From Chthoniobacteraceae bacterium (GTDB lineage Bacteria > Verrucomicrobiota > Verrucomicrobiia > Chthoniobacterales > Chthoniobacteraceae), in the NCBI GenBank assembly GCA_947449735.1, contig CANFTB010000020.1:1-64000 (forward strand): DNA of 64,000 bases. Reading direction: 5' to 3'. A program made the translations under genes and the position numbers. Position 1 is the stretch's first letter; every line of letters begins with the position of its first letter. The notes beneath the pieces are model-generated. The model was given only the letters and a program-made list of their open reading frames with translations, was not told where the DNA came from and searched no databases. This document shows positions 35,832-44,653 of the stretch, one piece after another.

Positions 35832-36908
35832 ATGCGTATGTGCCGCCCGTTCATCCCATCCCTTTGCTCTCTTTTCGCCGCACCCGTCTTTGGTCTGTTT
35901 GCCCAGACCCCTCTGGAGCCGATCCTGGCGGAAGCTCCTGTTGAGACGGCAGAGACCACTGCGTCTCCTACAGCAACGGCGGCGGCCCCCAGTCAGGCTC
36001 CCGTTAACCAGATTACACCCGCAGCACCCGCGGGCAGTGCTCCAGTCAAACTGTCCTACTCCTCGTGCTCTGTCGAAGGGTCCTACGTGGCGATGACCTT
36101 TGACGACGGACCCCACGCCCAAAACACTCCCCGCCTCCTCGACATTCTCAAGCAGCGCGGCATCAAGGCCACCTTCTTTGTCGTCGGCAAAAATGCGGTG
36201 GAGTACCCTGACATTTTGAAGCGCATCGCGGAGGAGGGGCACGAAATCGCTAACCATTCCTTTTCCCATCCGCTCCTGGCTTCCCTGAGCGAAGCCGCGC
36301 TTCGCGAACAGCTTGATAAGACCCATCAGGCCGTGTTGAAAGAATCCGGCGTCGCCATGAAGGTGATGCGCCCCCCCTACGGTGCACTGAGCGAACCCCA
36401 ACGGCGTTGGACCAACGCCAACTTTGGGTACAAGATCATCCTCTGGGACGTGGACCCGCTGGACTGGAAGTTCCGTGATGCCGCCCGCGTTGAAACCGAG
36501 ATTCTGAGCCGCACACGCCCCGGATCTATTATTCTGTCCCACGACATTCACAAGACCACCGTGGACGCCATGCCCTCGACCTTGGATGCCCTCACCGCAA
36601 AGGGTTTCAAGTTCGTGACGGTGTCAGAGTTGCTGGCCATGGATCGCCCCGCGACTCCCCGGCCTCAGGATCCGAAACCCACGGTAAAGGCGCCTCCCAA
36701 AGCCGCTAGCAGCGAGAAAAAGACTGCTTCCGCGGCGCCTGCGAAGCCGTCCGAGTCCTCCTCCAAAAAAGCTTCTTCTCCAGCGTCTGCAGACAAGTCG
36801 ACTTCCGCAAACCCGGGAGGCGCCCCTGTGAAACCTGCTCAGCAACCCATCCAACTGACCCAGGAGGAGCTTAGAAAAAAATGGCTGGAAGGCACTCGAG
36901 TACACTGA
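35832..36908 (+). CDS. polysaccharide deacetylase (NodB domain) with low-complexity tail
   Basis: 358 residues. N-terminal signal (MRMCRPFIPSLCSLFAAPVFG), a short Ala/Pro/Thr-rich linker, then the NodB catalytic domain (about 85-270) with motifs TFDDGPH, HSFSHP, RPPYG and LSHD, the metal and acid/base residues of CE4 deacetylases. It probably removes acetyl groups from peptidoglycan or an exopolysaccharide outside the cell. Residues about 275-345 are Lys/Ala/Pro/Ser-rich and disordered. The last 28 bp overlap the next gene, which starts at 36881, so the two are likely coupled. Confidence 0.9.
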   Translation: MRMCRPFIPSLCSLFAAPVFGLFAQTPLEPILAEAPVETAETTASPTATAAAPSQAPVNQITPAAPAGSAPVKLSYSSCSVEGSYVAMTFDDGPHAQNTPRLLDILKQRGIKATFFVVGKNAVEYPDILKRIAEEGHEIANHSFSHPLLASLSEAALREQLDKTHQAVLKESGVAMKVMRPPYGALSEPQRRWTNANFGYKIILWDVDPLDWKFRDAARVETEILSRTRPGSIILSHDIHKTTVDAMPSTLDALTAKGFKFVTVSELLAMDRPATPRPQDPKPTVKAPPKAASSEKKTASAAPAKPSESSSKKASSPASADKSTSANPGGAPVKPAQQPIQLTQEELRKKWLEGTRVH

Positions 36909-38287
36909 CGAACGACCTGCGGGACCTTGTCGGCTTCGAAAAAGTTGCTGACGACCCCGCTTCTCTTCAGGCGCATTCCGGCGACAAGTGGTTCGCGAGC
37001 CGGCTGCCGGACGTGGTCGTCTCCGCAACGTGCACCAGGGATGTTTCGCTGGTTTTGGAATACGCCTCTTCGAAGAGCATTCCCGTAACGCCCAGAGGCG
37101 CAGGCGTTGGCTACGTCGGAGGATGCGTTCCGCTGCGCGGAGGAATCTCCCTCTCGCTTGCCGGGATGACGCAGATCAAGGAGATCCATTTTGAAGACGG
37201 CGTCGCCGTCGTAGAGCCCGGGGTGATCACGGGGCACCTCCAGGCCGAGGTTCGCAAGCAAGGGCTTTTTTATCCGCCCGACCCAGCAAGTTTGAAGGAG
37301 TGCAGCATCGGCGGGAACCTGGCCACGAACGCTGGAGGACCGCGCTGTTTGAAATACGGAGTGACCCGGCAATACGTTCTCGGGCTTGAAGCTGTGCTGG
37401 CGGACGGACGGGTGCTTCGCGCCGGGGGGCGCACACACAAGAACAAGACGGGTTTTGATCTTGTCGGCGTTTTCGTGGGTTCGGAGGGCCTACTGGGCGT
37501 TATCACAGAGGCTACCCTGCGCCTGCTTCCCCTTCCTCCGGCCCGCGCCACTCTTTCCGCAAGTTTCGCCACTTTTGCGGAAGCGGCGGCGGCGGTTCAG
37601 GCGGTTTTCCGGGCCGGGTTCCTGCCTTCGGCCCTGGAGGTTGCGGATGCATTTACCCTGCAAGCTGCTAGGGAGTTCTGCGGAACCAAGCTTGTGCCTG
37701 CGGGCGAGGGTCATCTCCTCATTGACCTCGACGGCCAGCCGGCCTCGGTGCGCTCCGAGGCCCGCGCCTTGCAGCTGATTTTGAAGGGAAGCGGCGCCCG
37801 GTCGGTGAAGAAAGCGCTGGGCGAGGAGGCCTGCGAAGCGCTGTGGGAATTGAGGCGCCGGTTCTCAGCCTCTCTTAAGGCGACGGGTTTAGTGAAACTC
37901 AACGAGGATATCGTCGTTCCGAGGGGCCGCCTTGTCGATCTGGCTCGCTTCGCGCAGGAGTTGCGCGAGCGGTCGGGCTTTCCCATCGCCTGTTTCGGGC
38001 ACGCTGGGGACGGGAACATTCATGTAAACATCATGGCGGCCCGTTACCGGGAGGACGCGGCCGTCCGGGAAAAAGTGGAACAGGCGCTAGATGAGCTTTT
38101 TACCCAGGTATTGAACTGGGGCGGGGCGATTACCGGAGAGCACGGGGTGGGCATCGCCAAGCAGCGCTGGTGGAATCAGGCAGTCTCACAGACGGGGAGA
38201 GAGGTACACGCCGCGCTTAAATCGGCCCTCGACCCGGCCGGGTTGCTGAATCCTGACAAGTTCGTGACAATGACCGGGCTCCGTTGA
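36881..38287 (+). CDS. FAD-linked 2-hydroxy-acid oxidase (GlcD/lactate dehydrogenase type)
   Basis: 468 residues. The N-terminal VAO-type FAD-binding domain reads TPRGAGVGYVGGCVPLRGGISLSL and GGNLATNAGGPRCLKYGVTRQYV; the C-terminal FAD-linked oxidase domain contains GHAGDGNIHVNIMAA and TGEHGVGIAKQRW. Family members oxidise glycolate, D-lactate or 2-hydroxyglutarate and pass electrons to quinone or GlcF-type Fe-S subunits. No such subunit is nearby. The ATG at 36881 has an AGGAGG 13 bp before it, inside the preceding gene, which supports this overlapping start. Confidence 0.88.
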   Translation: MAGRHSSTLTNDLRDLVGFEKVADDPASLQAHSGDKWFASRLPDVVVSATCTRDVSLVLEYASSKSIPVTPRGAGVGYVGGCVPLRGGISLSLAGMTQIKEIHFEDGVAVVEPGVITGHLQAEVRKQGLFYPPDPASLKECSIGGNLATNAGGPRCLKYGVTRQYVLGLEAVLADGRVLRAGGRTHKNKTGFDLVGVFVGSEGLLGVITEATLRLLPLPPARATLSASFATFAEAAAAVQAVFRAGFLPSALEVADAFTLQAAREFCGTKLVPAGEGHLLIDLDGQPASVRSEARALQLILKGSGARSVKKALGEEACEALWELRRRFSASLKATGLVKLNEDIVVPRGRLVDLARFAQELRERSGFPIACFGHAGDGNIHVNIMAARYREDAAVREKVEQALDELFTQVLNWGGAITGEHGVGIAKQRWWNQAVSQTGREVHAALKSALDPAGLLNPDKFVTMTGLR

Positions 38288-38348
38288 CTCGCAGGAGCAC
38301 GTGTGTTATCCCTTTCCCCCGTTCGTCAGGGCTCAGATACTCACGCTC

Positions 38349-38945
38349 ATGTTAGAACGAAGTGTATTGGTTCTCAACCGCTTATGGCAGGCCGTCAACG
38401 TTTGCTCTGCCCGTCGTGCCTTTGTCCTCCTGTGTTCAGGGCAGGCTCAGGTGGTGCATTCTGAAGGAACCAGTTTTTTGACCCACGACTTCGAAAGCTG
38501 GCGCGATTTTTCAGCCCGGGAGCCGGTCGGTGAAATGGTGAGCACCGTGTCGCTGAAAATCCGGATTCCCCAGGTCATTGTGCTGCTCCTTTTCGACCGC
38601 GTCCCGCGGAAGGAGGTCAAGTTTACGCGGCACAACATCTACGAACGGGACAAAAACACCTGCCAGTACTGCGGGAAGGTGTTCGACAAAAAGAACCTGA
38701 ACCTTGACCACGTCATTCCACGGGACCGCGGGGGAGAAACCAACTGGGAGAACATTGTCTGCTCCTGCATAAAGTGTAACTCCAAGAAAGCCAACAGGCT
38801 GCCGCACGAAGCCGGAATGCGCCTCAAGCAGAAGCCGGAACGGCCCAAATGGCAGCCATTCCTCCACATCACTTTCGACACGAAGCCTCTGGACAGCTGG
38901 AGGCACTTCATCGACCTCGCCTACTGGCACGTCGAGCTGGGTTAG
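38349..38945 (+). CDS. HNH endonuclease-family protein
   Basis: 198 residues from ATG 38349 (MLERSVLVLNRLWQAVNV), the conserved beginning of a widespread HNH family; the frame extends upstream without similarity. Residues about 95-160 form the HNH nuclease finger: CQYCGK and CSCIKCN supply four zinc-ligand Cys, and NLDHVIPRDRGG provides the catalytic His/Asp region. Role in the cell unknown; these proteins are usually chromosomal and not linked to restriction systems. Followed by a gap of 163 bp before moxR. Confidence 0.87.
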   Translation: MLERSVLVLNRLWQAVNVCSARRAFVLLCSGQAQVVHSEGTSFLTHDFESWRDFSAREPVGEMVSTVSLKIRIPQVIVLLLFDRVPRKEVKFTRHNIYERDKNTCQYCGKVFDKKNLNLDHVIPRDRGGETNWENIVCSCIKCNSKKANRLPHEAGMRLKQKPERPKWQPFLHITFDTKPLDSWRHFIDLAYWHVELG

Positions 38946-39108
38946 CTGCTCGCGGCGGCACCCGCTGAAAGACAGCGTTTTATCGGCCTTGAGAAGGCGC
39001 CCTGCCTCTTTGGCGCCGTATCCGTTAATTTTGCGTGGGCAGGAGTGGAGTTTAGCTTAAGTTGCCTGCGAACATTTCAACAATTGAAGTGTCGTAAGAC
39101 CACCGCGC

Positions 39109-40152
39109 ATGTCCACCACACAGGAAACCCAGACGCCACCTGCCTCCACAGGCCCCTCCCGCACGTCCACACCCCAGGAGCTCACCGAGCAAATCCGGCT
39201 GGCCAGCCAGTGGGTCGCTCCCCTTCAATACGAAATCGGCAAGGTCGTGGTGGGACAGAAAGCCTTGGTGGAAGGCCTGCTGATCGGGCTGCTCACAAAC
39301 GGGCACATTCTTCTGGAAGGCGTGCCGGGGCTGGCGAAGACGCTGACTGTCAAAACCCTTTCCCAAGCCATTCACACCGGGTTTCAACGCATCCAATTCA
39401 CCCCAGACCTGCTTCCGGCCGACCTCATCGGTACGTTGATTTACAACCCGCGGACGGGCGAGTTCACTACCAAGCAGGGGCCGCTTTTTTCAAACCTCAT
39501 TCTGGCGGACGAAATCAACCGGGCGCCCGCCAAGGTGCAGAGCGCCCTGCTGGAGGCGATGCAGGAACGGCAGGTGACCATCGGCGACCAGACCTACATG
39601 CTCCCGGACCCGTTTCTGGTGCTTGCCACGCAAAACCCTCTGGAGCAAGAGGGAACCTATTCACTTCCAGAGGCGCAGCTGGACCGTTTCATGCTCAAAC
39701 TCAAGGTGGGCTACCCCACAAGAGCGGAAGAGCGGTCCATTCTGGATCTCATGGGCACCTCTGCTCCGAAATTGGAGCCGCAGCGCGTCATCGACCCGAA
39801 GGACATCGTCCAGGCCCGAAATATGGTGAATTCCATCTTCGTGGACGACCGGGTGAAGGACTACATCATCAGCATCGTGTTCGCCACTCGCGAGCCGGCG
39901 TCCTTCGGCATCCAGGGCCTCGACGGCATGCTGCGCTACGGCGCCTCCCCTCGCGCGACAATCGCGCTGACGCTGGCGTCTAAGGCCCGCGCCTTCCTCG
40001 CGGGACGCGGTTTTGTGACCCCGCACGATGTGAAGTCTGTCGCAGCAGATGTGCTTCGCCACCGCATTTTGGTCAGCTACGAGGCCGAGGCCGAAGATCT
40101 TACCAGCGAAGCCATCGTTGCCAAGCTGCTCCAGCATCTCCCTGTACCCTAG
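39109..40152 (+). CDS. MoxR-family AAA+ ATPase
   Basis: 347 residues. It opens the Bat operon. Walker A EGVPGLAKTL, Walker B LADEINRAPAKVQSALLEAM, sensor 1 LATQNPLEQEGTY and the arginine-finger region DRFMLKLKVGYP are typical of MoxR ATPases, chaperones that act on VWA-domain proteins encoded next to them. The N-terminal 30 residues are Thr/Pro/Ser-rich. DUF58 follows after 24 bp and all later genes overlap or nearly touch, so this is the first gene of a single seven-gene transcript. Confidence 0.95.
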   Translation: MSTTQETQTPPASTGPSRTSTPQELTEQIRLASQWVAPLQYEIGKVVVGQKALVEGLLIGLLTNGHILLEGVPGLAKTLTVKTLSQAIHTGFQRIQFTPDLLPADLIGTLIYNPRTGEFTTKQGPLFSNLILADEINRAPAKVQSALLEAMQERQVTIGDQTYMLPDPFLVLATQNPLEQEGTYSLPEAQLDRFMLKLKVGYPTRAEERSILDLMGTSAPKLEPQRVIDPKDIVQARNMVNSIFVDDRVKDYIISIVFATREPASFGIQGLDGMLRYGASPRATIALTLASKARAFLAGRGFVTPHDVKSVAADVLRHRILVSYEAEAEDLTSEAIVAKLLQHLPVP

Positions 40153-40176
40153 GGCCTGCCGCAGGCCACCGGCACC

Positions 40177-41079
40177 ATGGAGGATACAAAAGAAATTCTG
40201 AGCAGGATCCGCCGTCTCGAACTGCGCACCCGAGCCCGGGTGGAAGCGGCCTTCTCAGGCCAGTATCGGAGCATCTTCAAAGGCCGGGGGATGAACTTTG
40301 AGGAGGTGCGCGAATACCAGCCCGGAGACGAGGTACGGACCATTGAATGGAATGTCACGGCCCGGCTGGGCGAGGCGCGAGGCGAGGCCTATGTGAAAAA
40401 GTTCACGGAAGAACGCGAACTGTCGGTCATGCTCGTGGTCGACATCAGCCGGTCCGGGGACTTTGGAAGCGTCGACCGCAGCAAAAGGGAGGTGGCTGCG
40501 GAGGTTGCCTGCGTACTGGCTTTCAGCGCGATCCGTAACAACGATCGCGTCGGGGTTCTGCTGTTTTCCGATCATGTAGAGCTGTATCTTCCGCCACGAA
40601 GGGGCCGCCGCCACGCCCTGCGCATCGTGCGCGAGATCCTTTTCTTCGAGGGCAAAGGCCGCGGCACGGATGTGGGCGGCGCGCTTGAACGACTCAACCG
40701 GCTTTTGCGCAGGAGAAGCGTTGTGTTTCTCTTCAGCGATTTCCAGTCGCCTCCATTCGCTCGACCCCTTGGCCTCACCGCTCGGCGCCACGACCTCGTC
40801 GCGCTCCCGCTGACAGACCCGCGCGAGGAGACGCTCCCCGACATCGGCACCGTGCGGCTGGAGGATGCCGAAAGCGGCGAACTGCTGGAAGTGGCGACCT
40901 CCGATAAAAGGGTCCGGAAGGCTTTCGAAGACGGTGTCCGCGCCCAGGCGGAAGCCCTTGCCTCGGAGCTGCGCAAGGCAGGGGTCGACAGGGTTCCGCT
41001 TCGAACCGACAAAGACTGGCTGCCCGCCCTTCAAAGCTTTTTTAAAAACCGCGAGCGCCGCGCCGGAATCGCCGTATGA
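40177..41079 (+). CDS. DUF58 domain protein (Bat operon)
   Basis: 300 residues, VWA-like. Near the start is FKGRGMNFEEVREYQPGDEVRTIEWNVTAR, the DUF58 signature, followed by a MIDAS-like LVVDISRSGDFGS. No membrane segments, so cytoplasmic. DUF58 proteins act with MoxR ATPases, probably as adaptors to the membrane-bound BatA/B complex. It ends in ATGA with the start of the next gene. Confidence 0.92.
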   Translation: MEDTKEILSRIRRLELRTRARVEAAFSGQYRSIFKGRGMNFEEVREYQPGDEVRTIEWNVTARLGEARGEAYVKKFTEERELSVMLVVDISRSGDFGSVDRSKREVAAEVACVLAFSAIRNNDRVGVLLFSDHVELYLPPRRGRRHALRIVREILFFEGKGRGTDVGGALERLNRLLRRRSVVFLFSDFQSPPFARPLGLTARRHDLVALPLTDPREETLPDIGTVRLEDAESGELLEVATSDKRVRKAFEDGVRAQAEALASELRKAGVDRVPLRTDKDWLPALQSFFKNRERRAGIAV

Positions 41080-41666
41080 GGGCCTTTGTTCTAATCCACT
41101 CCCTTTTACTCGGCCCCGCGTTGCTGATGGCGGCCGCGCAGCAGGCCATGCCAGGAAATGCGGCCGCGCCGGACGGCGAGGGTCTCAGGGACGTTGCCCC
41201 CCCCGTGATGATTTCCGAGTGGACCCCGAAAGCCATCGCTGCGGCCATCGCTGCCGGCCTTTTAACCGTCGTGCTTTTGACGTGGGCTATCCGTGCCTGG
41301 CTGAGGCGTCCCAGGCCGCTGCCCGTCCCCGAATCCGCCTCGGCCATTGCTATACGCGCCCTGGACGCCCTGGCAGGTCCAGAGGGAAAGGCGATGAGCG
41401 CCAAGGAGTTCTCCGCGGCTGTGTCCAAAGTGATCCGCCGCTTTTTGGAAGCGCGGCATGGCATAGAAGCCCCAAAGCAAACGACCGAAGAGTTTTTAGA
41501 GCTGGCGGAACGCTCGAACAAATTTGCCGTCCCTATTCGCGAACAGTTGCGCACTTTTCTGAGCCGTTGTGACGAGCTCAAGTTTGCGCCCCTCTCTGCG
41601 GTACATGACGCGCGGGAGCAATTGCTCAACGCCGCCAATCAGTTTGTGCGGGAGGATCTGGCATGA
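41076..41666 (+). CDS. DUF4381-like membrane protein (Bat operon)
   Basis: 196 residues. A signal-like hydrophobic N-terminus (FVLIHSLLLGPALLMAAAQ) and one transmembrane helix (about 50-70, ending WAIRAWLRRPR) precede a helical cytoplasmic domain of about 120 residues. The position between DUF58 and batA and the layout match DUF4381 family members of Bat operons, but the sequence is not strongly diagnostic. Joined to both neighbours by ATGA overlaps (41076 and 41663). Confidence 0.75.
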   Translation: MRAFVLIHSLLLGPALLMAAAQQAMPGNAAAPDGEGLRDVAPPVMISEWTPKAIAAAIAAGLLTVVLLTWAIRAWLRRPRPLPVPESASAIAIRALDALAGPEGKAMSAKEFSAAVSKVIRRFLEARHGIEAPKQTTEEFLELAERSNKFAVPIREQLRTFLSRCDELKFAPLSAVHDAREQLLNAANQFVREDLA

Positions 41667-42676
41667 GTTCGGAAAACCTGGTCTGGAATACGCCGTGGGC
41701 CCTGAGCCTTCTTGCCCTCCTCCCCGTTCTTGCGTGGCGCCTCGCAGGCAGCGGAACTGTGGCTGCGGTGCGTTTCCCCGGTGTTTCGCTGCTTCAGAAA
41801 ATAGGGCGGCCGGTAAGGGCTTCATGGGGGCGCATGCGCTTTGGCCTGTTGCTTTTAGGCTGGTCCCTGCTTGTTGTTGCCCTCGCCCGCCCGCAGCTTG
41901 CCAAGGACCTCGAAATCGTCAAGGCCAGCGGCATCGACATCCTCATAGCCCTGGATGTTTCCCGTTCGATGCTTGCTGAGGACTTCACCATCGGCGGCAA
42001 GCGCGCCTCCCGCATTGATGCGGTGAAACAAGTCACCGAACAATTTCTCGAAGGCCGACCGAACGACCGCATTGGAATCATCGCCTTTGCCGGCCGTCCG
42101 TATCTGGTGAGCCCCCTGACGCTCAACCACGACTGGCTCAAAGAAAATCTCAAACGCATCCGCATCGGCATGGTCGAGGACGGCACTGCCATCGGTTCCG
42201 CACTGGCTTCCGCCTCCCGGCGTCTTGGAGAAAACACGGACGCCCACACCCGAATCATCGTGCTCCTCACCGACGGCGACAACAACGCGGGCCAGATCTC
42301 ACCCAACACGGCCGCGGAAGCAGCACGGGCTCTGGGGATCAAGATATACACCATCTGCGCCGGAACCCAAGGCTATGTTCCTATCCCGGTTAAGGATATG
42401 TTTGGAAACACCGTTTACCAGCAGGTGCTCGTCAGCGTCGACGAATCCCAGACGCGCAAGGTCGCCGAGATCGGGGGAGGCAAGTTCTACCGCGCCACGG
42501 ATTCGACAGCCCTGAGGAACATCTTTGAGGATATCGACCGCCTCGAAAAGGTTCCGATCGAGGCCCAGCGTTCCAGACAGTTTCGCGAGCTATTCTTCTG
42601 GCCGCTCGCTGCGGGATCCGTGTGCATTCTGGCGGCCCTTTCCTGGGCGCTCTCTATTGGAAGGAGGCTCCCATGA
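41663..42676 (+). CDS. batA: BatA-like VWA-domain inner-membrane protein
   Basis: 337 residues. Two N-terminal transmembrane helices (about 9-26 and 53-72) flank a short loop, then a von Willebrand factor A domain (about 85-300) with MIDAS motif DVSRSMLAEDF, and a last helix (about 313-330). Part of the aerotolerance (Bat) complex first described in Bacteroides. The next gene starts inside its stop (ATGA at 42673). Naming by order and domain. Confidence 0.9.
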   Translation: MSSENLVWNTPWALSLLALLPVLAWRLAGSGTVAAVRFPGVSLLQKIGRPVRASWGRMRFGLLLLGWSLLVVALARPQLAKDLEIVKASGIDILIALDVSRSMLAEDFTIGGKRASRIDAVKQVTEQFLEGRPNDRIGIIAFAGRPYLVSPLTLNHDWLKENLKRIRIGMVEDGTAIGSALASASRRLGENTDAHTRIIVLLTDGDNNAGQISPNTAAEAARALGIKIYTICAGTQGYVPIPVKDMFGNTVYQQVLVSVDESQTRKVAEIGGGKFYRATDSTALRNIFEDIDRLEKVPIEAQRSRQFRELFFWPLAAGSVCILAALSWALSIGRRLP

Positions 42677-44646
42677 AGTTTATTAATCCCAACGCTCTCT
42701 GGGGCCTTCTGGCGCTGCCGCTGCTGGCCCTGCTCTGGATCGCCGCCGGGCGAAACAGCGCAAAGAAAATTGCCTCTCTCGTCGCAACAAGGCTTGTCCC
42801 CGTTCTGGTTGGCGAAGCTTCCGGCAGGCTCGCACGTTTCCTTTTTTTACTGCTGGGCACCGGCCTCTCCGTCTGCGCGCTGGCTCGGCCCCAGTGGGGA
42901 CAGACCACTACCGAAACAAAAGGGAAGGGTCGTGACATCATCCTCATTGTCGACGTCTCGCGCTCCATGCTGGCCGCAGATCTCCCCCCCTCGCGGCTAC
43001 AGCGCGCCAAACTTGCCGCCGAGGATCTGGTCCGACAACTGCCAGCAGACCGGATTGGCTTGGTTGCTTTTGCGGGCTCGGCCTTTCTGCAGGCGCCGGT
43101 GACGGCCGACCATGCTGCTGTTCTTTCAGCTATTCGCGAGCTGGATCCAGAGATCATCCCGCTTCCCGGGACAAACATTTCAGGCGCGCTACACTGCGCG
43201 GACGACGCCTTCGACAGGACGGAGGGTGGCCAGAGGGCGATCGTGCTCATCACGGACGGGGAGGAGCTCGAAGAGGATGCGGTGGCCCTTTCGCGGGAGT
43301 TGTCTCAAAAGATGCGGGTTTTCACCGTCGGCGTGGGCAGCGCCGAAGGCTCTGTTCTTGCGATCCCGTCCCCACGCGGGGGAACGGAGTACATCCGGGA
43401 TGGAGAGGGTAATGTCGTTCAATCCAAACTGGATGAGGGACGTCTTTTGCAAATTGCCGAAGCGGGCGGAGGATTTTACACGCGGCTTGTCTCAGGACCG
43501 GCGGAGATGAAACATATCGCGATGGACGGAATCGAATCCATGGCGGAACACGACGTGATGACTCAAAACCAAACCCACGCCATCGAGCGTTTCCAGTGGC
43601 CGCTGGCGGCGGGCGTTTTTTTCCTAACACTCGGCATGTTGCTCGGTGAAAAGCCACGCCGGCGCGCCGGCGCCATTCTGGCCTTCATTTTGTGCACGCT
43701 TCCGGGAACGGGCGAGGGCGCAGTGAATGCCGGCACCGCCTTGTACGATGCCGGCGACTACGCTGGAGCCCAGCGCGCGTTCACCGAAGAGCTGTCGGGC
43801 GACCCCGGTTCGCCAAAGCGCGCCTTCAACTTGGGCGTGGCGGCGTACAAGAACCAGAAGTGGGCCGAGGCTATCGACGCTTTTGGAAAGGCGCTGGCTT
43901 CACAGGATCCCCAGCTCCGCAGTCGCGCGGAATACAATCTCGCCAATACGCTTGTGCAACAGGCGCGACAGGGACGCCGCGGACAGGACAACAAAGCTTT
44001 GGAGCAGGCCATCTCCCATTACGACGAAGCCACCAGGAGGGATCCTCTTTTTGACGACGCCAAACACAACAAAGAGTTTGTGCGCAGGTTGCTGGAGCAA
44101 AAGGAACAGCAGCAGCAAAAGGGAAAGGACAATTCGAAAGACAAAAACAAAAGCGACAAGGACAAGGAGGAAAAAGACAAAGATCAGCAGGACAACAAGG
44201 ACGGCGACTCCAAGGACGGCGACCAAGATAAGGAGCGCTCGCAAAAAGATGGTAAGGACGGAAAAGAAGGGAAAGACGGCGACGAGCAAAAATCCCAGGA
44301 CTCCTCCGGAAAAGATGGCAGCCAGCAGGGCGATCAAAAGGGAAAGGAAAAGGATCAGAACAAACAGGCAAATAACGGGAACCAACCCGAGCCCGTTGAG
44401 GAAAAACCGGGAGAGGAAAAAGAACGCGGCGAGTTGAAAGACTCCCCCTTGGTCGACCGACCGGAAAAGGGCGAAAAGAAAGGCGAGGAGTCGAAGATGG
44501 CGGAGGGTGGCAATTCGAAGATGACGAAAGACCAGGCTGCGGCGCTTCTAGAGGCGCTCAGAAGTGAAGACCGGCGTGTTCAGGTCTGGGCGCCGAACAA
44601 ACCGGAGGCGCCAAGCAGCGGGGCCCGCGCAGCCAAGACTTGGTAA
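42673..44646 (+). CDS. BatB-BatC fusion: VWA domain, TPR repeats and long charged tail
   Basis: 657 residues from ATG 42673. Residues 1-330 repeat the BatA layout (two N-terminal helices, VWA with MIDAS DVSRSMLAADL, a helix at about 310-325). Then follow a signal-like hydrophobic stretch (GAILAFILCTLPGTG), two or three TPR repeats (about 350-465, BatC-like) and a run of about 150 residues made almost only of Lys, Asp, Glu, Gly, Gln, Asn and Ser (about 470-620). The C-terminal MTKDQAAALLEALRSEDRR helix is the conserved BatC end. BatB and BatC are separate genes in Bacteroides; here they are one frame with no stop between. Confidence 0.88.
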   Translation: MKFINPNALWGLLALPLLALLWIAAGRNSAKKIASLVATRLVPVLVGEASGRLARFLFLLLGTGLSVCALARPQWGQTTTETKGKGRDIILIVDVSRSMLAADLPPSRLQRAKLAAEDLVRQLPADRIGLVAFAGSAFLQAPVTADHAAVLSAIRELDPEIIPLPGTNISGALHCADDAFDRTEGGQRAIVLITDGEELEEDAVALSRELSQKMRVFTVGVGSAEGSVLAIPSPRGGTEYIRDGEGNVVQSKLDEGRLLQIAEAGGGFYTRLVSGPAEMKHIAMDGIESMAEHDVMTQNQTHAIERFQWPLAAGVFFLTLGMLLGEKPRRRAGAILAFILCTLPGTGEGAVNAGTALYDAGDYAGAQRAFTEELSGDPGSPKRAFNLGVAAYKNQKWAEAIDAFGKALASQDPQLRSRAEYNLANTLVQQARQGRRGQDNKALEQAISHYDEATRRDPLFDDAKHNKEFVRRLLEQKEQQQQKGKDNSKDKNKSDKDKEEKDKDQQDNKDGDSKDGDQDKERSQKDGKDGKEGKDGDEQKSQDSSGKDGSQQGDQKGKEKDQNKQANNGNQPEPVEEKPGEEKERGELKDSPLVDRPEKGEKKGEESKMAEGGNSKMTKDQAAALLEALRSEDRRVQVWAPNKPEAPSSGARAAKTW

Positions 44647-44653
44647 ATCGGCT

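Noticed and set aside
38985..39020. GGCGCC inverted pair after the HNH gene as a terminator
   Set aside because: The 6-base unit is its own reverse complement, the loop is long and no T-run follows.
44100..44500. DNA-level tandem repeat or CRISPR in the Lys/Asp-rich stretch
   Set aside because: The repetition is in amino-acid composition only; units vary in length and sequence and lie inside the batB/C frame.
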